A DNA stretch of 64,000 nt from Anaerococcus vaginimassiliensis (lineage in GTDB: Bacteria > Bacillota > Clostridia > Tissierellales > Peptoniphilaceae): NCBI RefSeq assembly GCF_900626155.1, contig NZ_LR130844.1, positions 124,001 to 188,000 of the forward strand. Reading direction: 5' to 3'. Numbering within the stretch: position 1 is the first letter of the stretch; each line of letters starts with the position of its first letter. Below are positions 1 through 8,497 of this stretch, in pieces. A program made the translations under genes and the position numbers. The notes beneath the pieces were generated by a model. That model saw nothing but the letters and a program-made list of their open reading frames with translations. It searched no databases and was not told where the DNA came from.

Positions 1-58
1 AAGATTTTATTATTCTTTTAAATATGTTATCTTTTTTCATGTAACTCCTTTAATATAA

Positions 59-91
59 AAGGACTCAATTATTTAGTCTAATTGAGTCCTT
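59..91 (-). terminator. Terminator after nrfA
   Basis: A 13-bp stem (AAGGACTCAATTA and its complement) sits directly after the nrfA stop codon. On the minus strand it is followed by a T-rich stretch, as expected for a rho-independent terminator of nrfA. Confidence 0.8.
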
Positions 92-96
92 GAATT

Positions 97-1305
97 TTAT
101 TTGTACTTATTTAATATCTCCATACCTTCATCAACAAGCTCTTCTGCTTCATCAAGGTTTTTGTGAGCTTTATTAGAATTGTGGAATCCTTCTCCATTTT
201 CTACAAATACAAAATCCCATTTGAATTGAGCTTTTCTATGAATATCTTGAAGTTTAGCCTTGTCTTCTTCTGACAAGTCTCCTTTTTCGATATGAACTGC
301 AAGCTCATCAATATAAGCTTTCAATTTATCACTAACTTCATTGGTTCTATCAAATACTCCGCCTTGAACTTCCTCAACCCATGCTATCAATTGATCTGCA
401 TCTTTATCTTTATGACAAGCAGTACAAGTATTTTCTAAAGTTTCCTTATTCTTTAGTGGACTTGTCCAGTGATGAGATTTAACCATAGACCCATCTTCTG
501 CCTCTACTTCTGGCATATGACAATCTATACAGGTTAGTCCTGCTGACTCATGAGCTGATCCGTGGAATGTTTCGAATTCAGGATGTTGAGCCTTCAATAA
601 GGATGCTCCCGTTTGTGGATGCTCCCAATCCTTAAATTCAATTTCGTCATAATACTTTAACATGTCGTCTGTCTCGACTCCATATTTTGTTGGCATGATT
701 ACTTCTTTAGTTTCATCATCTAAGTAATACTCAACGTGACATTGGGCACAAGCCAAAGTTTCAACTTTAGTTGTACTTGGCATTTCACCTTTTTCTATTG
801 CATTTTTAGTATGTTGTCTAGTTACTTGGATATTAGGAACATCGTTCATATGACAATCATAACAAGATATAGTAGACATATCTGGCTTTGAATCTACAAA
901 TTCATCAAAATCCATAGAGTTTACATCTACTCCATCTTTCTCTAAGGCTACAACAAAATCAGCAGTTTTACATGCCAAACAACTTGCACCAGCCTTAGGT
1001 CGTTTAGTATTTAGTACATCCTCCAAAGCATAGTTGTGTCCTCTTGCCCTATCATATTGTTTAGAAAATCCATAACCTTCATAGAACTCTTTTAGATTAG
1101 GATTTTCTTCTAGATAGTCAACTTGGACGGAACCACCATATTTGGTCTCACTCATGTCAGCATTAGCTTGATATGTAGCATAAACATCTGGGTACATTTC
1201 TTTCCAATCTTCTGCTCTTTTTATTTCTGTATCTTGATTTGAACAAGCAGAAAGAGAAAATGCAAAAGCGAGGGAAGCTACTATACCCAACAATTTCTTT
1301 TTCAT
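97..1305 (-). CDS. nrfA: Ammonia-forming cytochrome c nitrite reductase (NrfA), lipoprotein form
   Basis: NrfA reduces nitrite to ammonium with six electrons outside the membrane. The 402-residue protein has five heme-attachment motifs: CLACK at residues 109-113 (the lysine-ligated catalytic heme typical of NrfA) and CxxCH at 148, 186, 259 and 294. The stretch CAQCHVEYY and the HPE motif match the active-site tyrosine and histidine regions of the family. A signal peptide ends in a lipobox (LSAC, Cys21), so the enzyme is probably lipid-anchored on the outer membrane face. The gene has its own promoter and terminator. No nrfH quinol dehydrogenase lies next to it in this window, so the electron donor is unclear. 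ATG start with an AGGAGG site just upstream. Confidence 0.95.
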   Translation of the reverse strand: MKKKLLGIVASLAFAFSLSACSNQDTEIKRAEDWKEMYPDVYATYQANADMSETKYGGSVQVDYLEENPNLKEFYEGYGFSKQYDRARGHNYALEDVLNTKRPKAGASCLACKTADFVVALEKDGVDVNSMDFDEFVDSKPDMSTISCYDCHMNDVPNIQVTRQHTKNAIEKGEMPSTTKVETLACAQCHVEYYLDDETKEVIMPTKYGVETDDMLKYYDEIEFKDWEHPQTGASLLKAQHPEFETFHGSAHESAGLTCIDCHMPEVEAEDGSMVKSHHWTSPLKNKETLENTCTACHKDKDADQLIAWVEEVQGGVFDRTNEVSDKLKAYIDELAVHIEKGDLSEEDKAKLQDIHRKAQFKWDFVFVENGEGFHNSNKAHKNLDEAEELVDEGMEILNKYK

Positions 1306-1334
1306 AGCTCCTCCTTTATATTTCTTATACTTTA

Positions 1335-1363
1335 TTTATAACTTATAAGTAAAAATTTGTAAA
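1335..1363 (-). promoter_or_regulatory. Predicted nrfA promoter
   Basis: On the minus strand TTTACA and TATAAA are separated by 17 bp, about 30 bp upstream of the nrfA start codon. The preceding operon has its own terminator, so nrfA is probably transcribed separately. Confidence 0.5.
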
Positions 1364-1417
1364 AGAATTATCATGTTATTTTTGTAATTTATAATGTCGA
1401 TATGATACGAAAGAAAA

Positions 1418-1446
1418 AAGTGCAAGTAAATATAAAACTTGCACTT
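1418..1446 (-). terminator. Terminator of the T-box-controlled ABC importer operon
   Basis: A 10-bp perfect stem (AAGTGCAAGT) with a 9-nt loop lies just past the ATPase stop codon and is followed on the minus strand by TTTTTTC. Confidence 0.8.
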
Positions 1447-1451
1447 AAAAG

Positions 1452-2195
1452 TTAATCAATGTTCAATTTTTCTAGAATTTCATTTCTATATTTTGTAAAT
1501 TGTTCACTAGTTCTTTGCCTTGGATAAGGAAGATTTATATCTACTACATCCTTTATCCTTCCAGGATTTGCTTGCATGATTATTACCTTTGTTGACATGT
1601 AGATTGCCTCATCTACATCGTGGGTTACCATTATGGTTAGGTTTTTTTCTTCTTGCCACAAGTCTAAGATTAAATCTTGCATATTCATTCTTGTAAAGGC
1701 ATCTAAAGCTCCTAATGGTTCATCTAACAGCATTATTTCAGGCTTATTTATTAGAGTCCTAATGAGAGATACTCTTTGTGCCATACCACCTGAAAGTGCG
1801 TTTGGATACAGATTCTTAAAATCTTCTAGTCCTACTTTCTTTATAAGACTTTCTACTTGTTTGTTATCTGTATTTTTCTTTAAGTCACTTGCAAAGGACA
1901 CATTTTCTTTAACGCTTAGCCATGGGAATAAATTCGCCTTTTGAAATACCATTCCCCTATTTACAGAAGGACCTTCGATATTTTCCCCATCGAGACTTAG
2001 TGATCCAAAGCTTGGTTTAATAAGTCCTGCTATTAGTCTAAGCATAGTTGATTTCCCACATCCTGATGGGCCAACTATAGATATAAATTCGCCTTCTTTT
2101 GCCTTAAAGCTAACATCTGCTATGGCATGGGTCAAGCCATCTTGGTCGGCCCTTTGAAATAATTTTCCTACATTATCAAGTACCAATTCACTCAT
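1452..2195 (-). CDS. ABC importer ATP-binding protein (nitrate/sulfonate/taurine type)
   Basis: Cytoplasmic ATPase subunit of an importer, 247 residues. Walker A GPSGCGKST near residue 43, a Q-loop in VFQKANLFPW, signature LSGGM, Walker B MLLDEP and the switch histidine in VTHD are all present. The sequence resembles the SsuB/TauB/NrtD group that energises sulfonate, taurine or nitrate uptake. It is the last gene of a four-gene operon; its start codon shares one base with the stop of the permease gene. The substrate cannot be read from this subunit; the T-box upstream suggests an amino-acid or sulfur nutrient. Confidence 0.9.
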   Translation of the reverse strand: MSELVLDNVGKLFQRADQDGLTHAIADVSFKAKEGEFISIVGPSGCGKSTMLRLIAGLIKPSFGSLSLDGENIEGPSVNRGMVFQKANLFPWLSVKENVSFASDLKKNTDNKQVESLIKKVGLEDFKNLYPNALSGGMAQRVSLIRTLINKPEIMLLDEPLGALDAFTRMNMQDLILDLWQEEKNLTIMVTHDVDEAIYMSTKVIIMQANPGRIKDVVDINLPYPRQRTSEQFTKYRNEILEKLNID

Positions 2196-3211
2196 TAGTT
2201 AACCCCTTCCTTTTTCCAAACGAGGATTCTATCGCTAATTTTTTTAATTAAGATATTTACAATAATAAAAGTAATAGCTAAGAGAATTATCGCACCATAC
2301 ATTGCAGAATAGTCTGCCCATGAGCTCTTCCATGTTATATACCAACCAAGTCCTGATTCAACTCCCATCATCTCTGCAACTATAAGTGCATTACAAGCAG
2401 CACTCATAGCAGATACTAGTCCTTGGAAAATATTAGGACTTGCTGATGGTATGGCGATTTTTCTTACTATCTGCATATTGTTTGCTCCTAGGGTTTGAGC
2501 TGCATCATAGTAGGCTGGGTTCACATTTCTAATACCTGTAATTGTTGATAGACTTACTTGAAACCAAACTCCTAGGGCGATGATAAAGACTGCACCTTGG
2601 AACAAGTTAATTGCTAAAACCATTACAACTGGTAGCCATGTTGTTGTTGGAATTGGTCCTAAAAGTTTAAGAATTGGATCGACCCAATAATTTACCTTAT
2701 CAAAATATCCTGCTAGTATTCCTGTTATTATTCCAAGAAGTGATCCTATGATATAGCCTGTAAATAATAATTTTAGTGATGATACTACAGACTCTAATAG
2801 ATAAGATTTATCTGCTGCCATAGAGTTTAAAATCATATCTAACCATGGAAAATATGGCAATTTTAGGATAGCTTTTTTTAGGGTAAGTACATCAAAAATT
2901 ATAAATATTACAAAAACAGCTGTAAATAGAGGCCACTTATATGATAAGCGGTCTCTAAGCCTTTCAATTTTAAATGATAGGATTAGCTCTATTAGATAGA
3001 TTGCTATTAAAAATCCTAGAAACTTTGGATATAGATTTGTTGCACTTACACTAGGATCCGCATTTGGTAATAATAGATACTCTCCTATGGCTAAAAAAGC
3101 AACTATAAGTGGAATTAGAAGCTTAAAGAATGATGTTTTCTTACCATTATTTTCTAGCTTTTTCAAATCTTTTTTAGTTAGTTCATCTCGGATAGCATTT
3201 GTATCTTCCAT
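2195..3211 (-). CDS. ABC importer permease (SsuC/TauC-like)
   Basis: Integral membrane permease of 338 residues. After a hydrophilic N-terminus of about 28 residues come two or three membrane segments, a linker, and then the binding-protein-dependent transport domain. The EAA-like loop reads AAQTLGANNMQIVRKIAIPSA around residues 237-257, which is where the ATPase docks. The extended N-terminal membrane region is longer than in most SsuC-type permeases. It lies between the binding protein and the ATPase in one operon, with six bases between the binding-protein stop codon and its start. Confidence 0.88.
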   Translation of the reverse strand: MEDTNAIRDELTKKDLKKLENNGKKTSFFKLLIPLIVAFLAIGEYLLLPNADPSVSATNLYPKFLGFLIAIYLIELILSFKIERLRDRLSYKWPLFTAVFVIFIIFDVLTLKKAILKLPYFPWLDMILNSMAADKSYLLESVVSSLKLLFTGYIIGSLLGIITGILAGYFDKVNYWVDPILKLLGPIPTTTWLPVVMVLAINLFQGAVFIIALGVWFQVSLSTITGIRNVNPAYYDAAQTLGANNMQIVRKIAIPSASPNIFQGLVSAMSAACNALIVAEMMGVESGLGWYITWKSSWADYSAMYGAIILLAITFIIVNILIKKISDRILVWKKEGVN

Positions 3212-3217
3212 ACTAAT

Positions 3218-4303
3218 CTATTTCCTTTCTTGGATTTTTACTTCTCCATTTCCTAATGGTCTCCAATATTCACTTATATAATCTTCTGTTGATTTAGATG
3301 AATCTATAAGGTTTAACTTCTTGTAATCGTCAAAGTATGCTCTGATTGTATCGAGTCCATCTTTATTGTCTAAGTTATAGTCATATTTTTTCAATAAATC
3401 AACAGCTACATCTGGATCTCCAGAGGCTAAATTTTTAGCTTGTAGTTTTGTTACAGCATCTTCAGGATTTTCTGCAACATATTGATTTCCCTTTTCAATT
3501 TGTTCTGCAACAAGCTCTGCAAGCATAGGATTTTGATCAACAAAGTCCTTGTTAAAGGCTGTTACACAGCAAACTTCTTTCTTGAAGTCCTCATCTGTTG
3601 TTAGAGACCTAATTGGTCTAATCTTGCCAGATTTTAGAAATTCTTGAGCAAATTGGTCATCAAGAACAGCTCCTTTTATTTCTCCATTTTCTAAAGCTTG
3701 GATAACAGCAGCTGGATCTACCGGTTTAATGTTTACTTCGTTTGGATCTATTCCATCATTAACCAAAAATCTTAAAAGTGTGTTGTGACCGCTGTTTCCT
3801 ATACCGTTTGTTACAGCAATATTTTCTTTTACTAAATCTTTAGTTGATTGATATGAACTTTCATCTAGTACATAAAGTGATTTACAACCTGAATGACTTG
3901 CTGTAGAGAAGACATAGTTAAGTCCCTTAGTTGCCGGAACTAGGAGTCCACCGAATTCTCCAGTCATAACATCAATTTGTCCACTTCCTAGTGCATCTTT
4001 ACCTGATTTAGTATTTACAAATTCTACATCAATATTGTTTTCTTTGAAGTACCCTTCGATTTCAGCCATGTTTTGACCTGCTATACAAAGATCTCCATCA
4101 AAACCGATTCTTACCTTTGTTCCGTATCTTGGTTCTTCATCAATAAAATGATTTTCATCTAGAACTTTTCCTTCTGTCTTTGTTTCTTCCGTTTGTGATG
4201 TTTCTGTATTTTGTGATGTTTGTGCCTCTTCTCCATTCTTAACACAAGATGAAAGGCTTAGTGCCATCAAAAGAGCTAGCGCAATTGTTTTTTTGTTTTT
4301 CAT
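3218..4303 (-). CDS. ABC importer substrate-binding lipoprotein (NMT1/SsuA-like, cysteine-rich)
   Basis: Extracellular binding protein of 361 residues. The signal peptide ends in LSSC, so Cys19 is the lipidated residue. The mature part has the NMT1/SsuA periplasmic-binding fold layout: KVRIGFDGDLCIAG at the first strand, a GEFGG loop, and a hinge near IKPVDPAAV. Cysteines occur in places expected to face the ligand cleft: DLC, HSGC and EVCC. That pattern is unusual for a sulfonate-binding protein and could mean a thiol, metal or disulfide role (inference). It is the second gene of the T-box operon, nine bases after a small lipoprotein gene. Confidence 0.82.
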   Translation of the reverse strand: MKNKKTIALALLMALSLSSCVKNGEEAQTSQNTETSQTEETKTEGKVLDENHFIDEEPRYGTKVRIGFDGDLCIAGQNMAEIEGYFKENNIDVEFVNTKSGKDALGSGQIDVMTGEFGGLLVPATKGLNYVFSTASHSGCKSLYVLDESSYQSTKDLVKENIAVTNGIGNSGHNTLLRFLVNDGIDPNEVNIKPVDPAAVIQALENGEIKGAVLDDQFAQEFLKSGKIRPIRSLTTDEDFKKEVCCVTAFNKDFVDQNPMLAELVAEQIEKGNQYVAENPEDAVTKLQAKNLASGDPDVAVDLLKKYDYNLDNKDGLDTIRAYFDDYKKLNLIDSSKSTEDYISEYWRPLGNGEVKIQERK

Positions 4304-4312
4304 ATTCTCTCC

Positions 4313-4537
4313 TTATTTACAACATGAATCGTATTCAACTTTTTCTATATCAAAGTTTGGATCGTCAAAGTTTATAATTTCTTCTTCTTGATAATCAGCA
4401 GTGCTAGCTTTCACTTGACTAGTTGCTGTAATTTTATTATTATCGATTGGATTTGTTTTTTGTTCTACTTTAGAAGTAGAACAGGCAGTCAAGATTGTAA
4501 AGCTAGAAATTATAGCTAGTTTTTTAATAAATTTCAT
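4313..4537 (-). CDS. Small lipoprotein with C-terminal Cys-Cys-Lys
   Basis: A 74-residue lipoprotein: basic N-terminus, hydrophobic stretch, lipobox LTAC with Cys19. The mature part is short, acidic and probably unstructured, ending in YDSCCK. I recognise no domain. It is the first gene after the T-box leader and directly precedes the binding-protein gene, so it shares the importer's regulation. The two terminal cysteines echo the CC pair in the neighbouring binding protein. A role in delivering or capturing the same ligand is possible, but this is inference. Confidence 0.7.
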   Translation of the reverse strand: MKFIKKLAIISSFTILTACSTSKVEQKTNPIDNNKITATSQVKASTADYQEEEIINFDDPNFDIEKVEYDSCCK

Positions 4538-4564
4538 ATTACCTTCCTATATTTTTTTAGCATA

Positions 4565-4813
4565 CAAAAGACCCCGCCCTGTAAAAGGACGAGGTCTACC
4601 CGTGATTCCACCTAAATTCATCTCTAGAACAATCTAGAAAACTCATTTGCGATATAACACTCGCACTGTCATAGCCTAATTAGTCAGCTACAAAACTCAA
4701 AGATGCACTTCCATACAAATAAAATCTAGGCTTTCTCAGCTATCACCCTCTCTGTAAGACTTATTCTATATGTACTTTTCTTATCATGGTTTTATATGGA
4801 TTTTATATACTAC
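4565..4813 (-). ncRNA. T-box riboswitch upstream of the ABC importer operon
   Basis: On the minus strand the leader contains a Stem I region with the AGAGAG box, the conserved T-box sequence AGGTGGAATCACGG (4600-4613) and a GC-rich terminator stem (4570-4597) followed by TTTT. The T-box sequence can pair with the terminator's 5' side region to form the antiterminator. T-box leaders sense the charging state of one tRNA and let transcription through when that tRNA is uncharged. The likely specifier lies in GAGTTTTGTAGCTGA. By comparison with the usual layout I favour TGT (Cys, 4690-4692), but TTT (Phe) or GTA (Val) cannot be excluded without folding it. Confidence 0.9.
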
Positions 4814-4819
4814 TGTTTC

Positions 4820-4848
4820 AGTATACTATGTTTTTTAATTCCTTGCAA
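4820..4848 (-). promoter_or_regulatory. Predicted promoter of the T-box leader
   Basis: Minus-strand TTGCAA and TATACT are 17 bp apart, placing the transcript start around 4813, right at the beginning of the T-box leader. Confidence 0.6.
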
Positions 4849-4925
4849 TATGCTAGGAATTATTTTTCTAGATGTAAATTGAAAGCTACTAAGTATAATG
4901 AATATAGAATTATAAAGAGGAAAAT

Positions 4926-7058
4926 ATGAACAAAGAAACAATAAAAGATTTTGATATATCAATAATTTCAGATCCCCATGTCCTAGCTGGAAACTTGATG
5001 GGAACTAGCGAAAGTTTTATAAAAGAATTAAAAGTTGAAAGAAAGTTGGTCGTAGAAAGTGAAGCTTTATTTAAAAGAGCCTTAGAAATTGTAGATAGAG
5101 CCCAAAGCGAGTATCTAATTCTCCCTGGAGATTTAGTCAAAGAAGGAGAATATGAGTCTCACAAGCTTGTGGCTACATATCTAAAAATTTGGAAAGAAAA
5201 AGATCCTAAGAGAAAAATCTTCATGATTCCAGGCAATCACGATTTAAACAACCACAGGTCTTATGATTACAAAAAAGATCAAAAGACCAAAAATGTATCT
5301 CCTAGAGAATTTGAAGAAATCTATGATTTCATCTACAAGGATGATTCTATAGTTGAGTTTTATAGAGATAGCGATATTTTTAAGTCTTATCTGGATAAGG
5401 TAAATAAAATATATGATAGGTCTTATGAGTTTTCTTACTACGCCCATGGATATTTTTCGTATCTTGCAAGGATTAAGAAAAACTCATCAACAGAAAATGG
5501 ACTATCTATAATTATGGTAGATACTTCAATTTATTCTGCTGATACTGAGGAAAAACATAGGGATGGTAGGGAAAATATCCCAGGATCTATTACCATAGAA
5601 CAAATCAGATGGATTGTTCAAAAGATTGAAGAAGCAAAGTCTAGAAAGGATATGGTTATACTTGTCGCTCACCACGCCCTTGTACCAAACTTTAGAAATC
5701 AAGAAGTAGCCTTCTCTCCATTTATAATCAAAGAATGGAGAGACATATTGAACGATCCAGATCCAAGGATTAATAGAAAAACTCCAATAGAAGTCTTTGC
5801 TGATTGTGGGGTCAAATTTGTATTTACTGGTCACTTGCATGAAAATGGTACCGCCAAGTATACAAGTGCCTTGGGTAATTCAATCTATGATATCCAAACT
5901 GGATCTACTATAACCTACCCACTTCCAATCAGGCATATTTATATTGAAAATAAAACCTCAACAGATCACGGTTTTGATGTTTTTGTAAATACTGAGCTAA
6001 TAGATAAATTCATCTATACAGATCATTATGGAAAACATCACAAAGTAGACGATGCAATCCTTTATACAATGACAGACCAACTAAGCTTAAATGACGTCAT
6101 CCATAATTATATTAGGATCCAAGCAAATAATCCAAAGCTCGATAAATTGCATTTCAAAAAGGAAATTATAGACAATATAAGCTCAAAGACAGGTATCAAT
6201 ATTCCTTATGAAAACTATATGAATGAAATAGTTTTTCCTAAGATTGCTGATAGATTTCCCATTTACAGCAAGTTTATTGGAAGGATTATAGTAAATGACG
6301 TAAACAATCACTACGAATTTAGAATTAAGGCCCTAGCAAATACCTTATTTATAAAGGCAGAAAATATAGAAGAAGCTGTAGATAATATTCTAGCTCAGGC
6401 TGAGAAAATTTTGACACCAACTTTTGTAATCAATGCTATGGATAGGATTACTAATAAAATATTTTCTATGCCTATAGATGATGAAGGTCACACTTTCTAT
6501 GATTTTGCCAATTACATTTACCAATATAGATCTACTAATCCAAAGGAAAAACCTGCCTATATCCAGCAGATGATTGATAATATAAATGATCATTCCTACG
6601 ATATAATTGGAACCTTGCTTGATTATGGAGCAAGCGAAATCAATGAAGTATTTGATAAGGTGACTAGCGAAACAAAGCTTGAAAAAGATGGGTCAAATAA
6701 GAAATTTTTTAACGATTTGATTCAAACTAAGGGATTTCCTGTAAATCTCGCCTACAAATATATGGTAGCAAGAGTTACAACGCTCAGAGATTTACTAAAC
6801 TTCTTTTCTAGATTTATAACTAAAAAATCTAAGATAACAGGAGTTGACTTGGCGAAAACTATTGCTTATTCAAGAGTTATGACAAGAGCTAAGGAAAATA
6901 TATCAAATAAGATGTTCGGTCAAGCATCTTTGAGATATTTTGTCTTAGGTCTAATCGGTGAAATCAACCAAGAAATGACCTCTATTTATCAAAATGCCAA
7001 CTTAAATGAATTAGACCACTATTTCAATTATATCGAATATGACGATACAAATAATTAA
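4926..7058 (+). CDS. Calcineurin-like metallophosphoesterase, large
   Basis: A 710-residue protein with no signal peptide or membrane segment, so probably cytoplasmic. The N-terminal half has the dinuclear metal-site motifs of the calcineurin-like phosphoesterase family: SDPHV at residue 15, GDLV near 68, GNHD near 103, AHHA near 248 and GHLH near 301. The remaining 350 or so residues match nothing I recognise; they are charged and mostly helical in character. The substrate is unknown. ATG start with AGAGGA upstream. The gene runs divergently from the T-box operon and is followed by a promoter for the next gene. Confidence 0.85.
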   Translation: MNKETIKDFDISIISDPHVLAGNLMGTSESFIKELKVERKLVVESEALFKRALEIVDRAQSEYLILPGDLVKEGEYESHKLVATYLKIWKEKDPKRKIFMIPGNHDLNNHRSYDYKKDQKTKNVSPREFEEIYDFIYKDDSIVEFYRDSDIFKSYLDKVNKIYDRSYEFSYYAHGYFSYLARIKKNSSTENGLSIIMVDTSIYSADTEEKHRDGRENIPGSITIEQIRWIVQKIEEAKSRKDMVILVAHHALVPNFRNQEVAFSPFIIKEWRDILNDPDPRINRKTPIEVFADCGVKFVFTGHLHENGTAKYTSALGNSIYDIQTGSTITYPLPIRHIYIENKTSTDHGFDVFVNTELIDKFIYTDHYGKHHKVDDAILYTMTDQLSLNDVIHNYIRIQANNPKLDKLHFKKEIIDNISSKTGINIPYENYMNEIVFPKIADRFPIYSKFIGRIIVNDVNNHYEFRIKALANTLFIKAENIEEAVDNILAQAEKILTPTFVINAMDRITNKIFSMPIDDEGHTFYDFANYIYQYRSTNPKEKPAYIQQMIDNINDHSYDIIGTLLDYGASEINEVFDKVTSETKLEKDGSNKKFFNDLIQTKGFPVNLAYKYMVARVTTLRDLLNFFSRFITKKSKITGVDLAKTIAYSRVMTRAKENISNKMFGQASLRYFVLGLIGEINQEMTSIYQNANLNELDHYFNYIEYDDTNN

Positions 7059-7087
7059 TTGTTAGCTTAGAAAATTTATGTTACAAT
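7059..7087 (+). promoter_or_regulatory. Predicted promoter of the HlyC/CorC-family gene
   Basis: TTGTTA and TACAAT are separated by 17 bp and begin at the stop codon of the phosphoesterase gene; an AAGGAG site and ATG follow 30 bp downstream. Confidence 0.6.
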
Positions 7088-7116
7088 TTACTTAAAAATT
7101 AAAAAGGAGAATAAAT

Positions 7117-8481
7117 ATGGACGATGGAGCCTTATGGCCGAAATTAATACTTATAATTATACTAACAATGGTAAATGCCTTTTTTGCTTCTGCAGAGATG
7201 GCTATGGTTTCTGTAAACAACAATAAAATTAAAGAATTAGCTGAAAATGGAGATACTAGAGCTAAAACTTTGATAGCTTTATCAGCTGATCAGACAAGAT
7301 TTCTATCAACTATACAAGTTGCCATTACCCTTGCTGGATTTTTCTCATCTGGTTCAGCTGCAACTAGTATATCAAAAGTTTTAGGAGACGTTTTTAAAAA
7401 TCTTGGAATCGGATACGGACAAACCATAGCATTTATCCTTGTTACCTTTGCCCTATCCTATGTGACTTTGGTCTTAGGAGAGCTAGTTCCTAAAAGAATT
7501 GCCCTCCAAAATCCTGAATCTGTCGCATTAAAATCAAGCAAAATCATAGCAATAGCATCCAAATTGTTTTACCCTTTTGTAAGATTGCTTTCCCTAACAA
7601 CAGTTTTGGTTTTAAAACTAATAGGTAAATACTCAGAAGATGTTGAAGAGAAAATATCTGAGGAAGAATTAAAATCCTACATTAGAGTTTCAAGTCAACA
7701 AGGTGTAATAAATAGCCAAGGCGAGGAGATGATTGTCAATATTATGAGCTTTGATGATAAAATCGCCAGAGAAATCATGACTCCTAGAACATCTATATAT
7801 ATGATAGACTACGATGAATTTAATATAGATACTATAAATGATTTGCTAGAAGAAGGGTACTCTAGGGTTCCAGTTTATAAAGATAGCATAGACAATATAT
7901 TGGGCACAGTTTATATAAAAGATTTATTCCTAGAATATAAGAGAAATGACTACAAAAAAATAAATCTAGATAATTGCATAAAAGATGCCTACTATGTACC
8001 TGAAACTAAAAAGATAGATATCCTCCTTAAGGAACTTCAAGAAAATAAAAACTACATAGCAATCCTAATTGATGAATATGGTGGATTTTCTGGAATGGTA
8101 ACTGTAGAAGATATAGTTGAAGAAATCGTAGGCGAAATAGAAGACGAATATGATGAAAAGCTTCCTGAAATACAAAAGATTAGCGAGGATGAATTCATTG
8201 TTGATGGAAGTATGGATATAGATGATGTCAATGAACATATAGGTACTTATCTTTATTCTGATAAACACGAAACTATATCAGGGCTTATAATAGAGAACCT
8301 AGATTTTATTCCTAGTGATAATACTTTAGATACACTATCAATTAGCTGTTTCGGTTGCGAGATAAGAAAAATAGTTGTAGATGACAAGAAGATTCTAAAG
8401 GCTAATATACTTATAAACAAAGATCAACAAGAAGAAGCAAAAAAAGAATACAAACTTCATTATAAGAAAAATAGACCCTAG
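7117..8481 (+). CDS. HlyC/CorC (CNNM-like) family membrane transporter
   Basis: A 454-residue protein with the standard layout of this family: an N-terminal DUF21 membrane domain of about four helices (residues 1-190), a pair of CBS domains (about 210-335) that bind adenine nucleotides, and a C-terminal CorC_HlyC domain (about 350-440). Recognisable stretches are EMAMVSVNNNKI, IMTPRTSIYMID and IDEYGGFSGMVT. Members are linked to Mg2+ or Co2+ efflux and sodium-coupled Mg2+ export; the label hemolysin is historical. The transported ion here is not evident from sequence. It is a single-gene unit with its own promoter and terminator. Confidence 0.9.
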   Translation: MDDGALWPKLILIIILTMVNAFFASAEMAMVSVNNNKIKELAENGDTRAKTLIALSADQTRFLSTIQVAITLAGFFSSGSAATSISKVLGDVFKNLGIGYGQTIAFILVTFALSYVTLVLGELVPKRIALQNPESVALKSSKIIAIASKLFYPFVRLLSLTTVLVLKLIGKYSEDVEEKISEEELKSYIRVSSQQGVINSQGEEMIVNIMSFDDKIAREIMTPRTSIYMIDYDEFNIDTINDLLEEGYSRVPVYKDSIDNILGTVYIKDLFLEYKRNDYKKINLDNCIKDAYYVPETKKIDILLKELQENKNYIAILIDEYGGFSGMVTVEDIVEEIVGEIEDEYDEKLPEIQKISEDEFIVDGSMDIDDVNEHIGTYLYSDKHETISGLIIENLDFIPSDNTLDTLSISCFGCEIRKIVVDDKKILKANILINKDQQEEAKKEYKLHYKKNRP

Positions 8482-8497
8482 CTAGGGTCTATTTTTA
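8471..8497. terminator. Bidirectional terminator between convergent genes
   Basis: The palindrome ATAGACCCTAGCTAGGGTCT followed by ATTTTT overlaps the end of the CorC-family gene and abuts the convergent DUF1846 gene. It can serve both strands. Confidence 0.7.
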
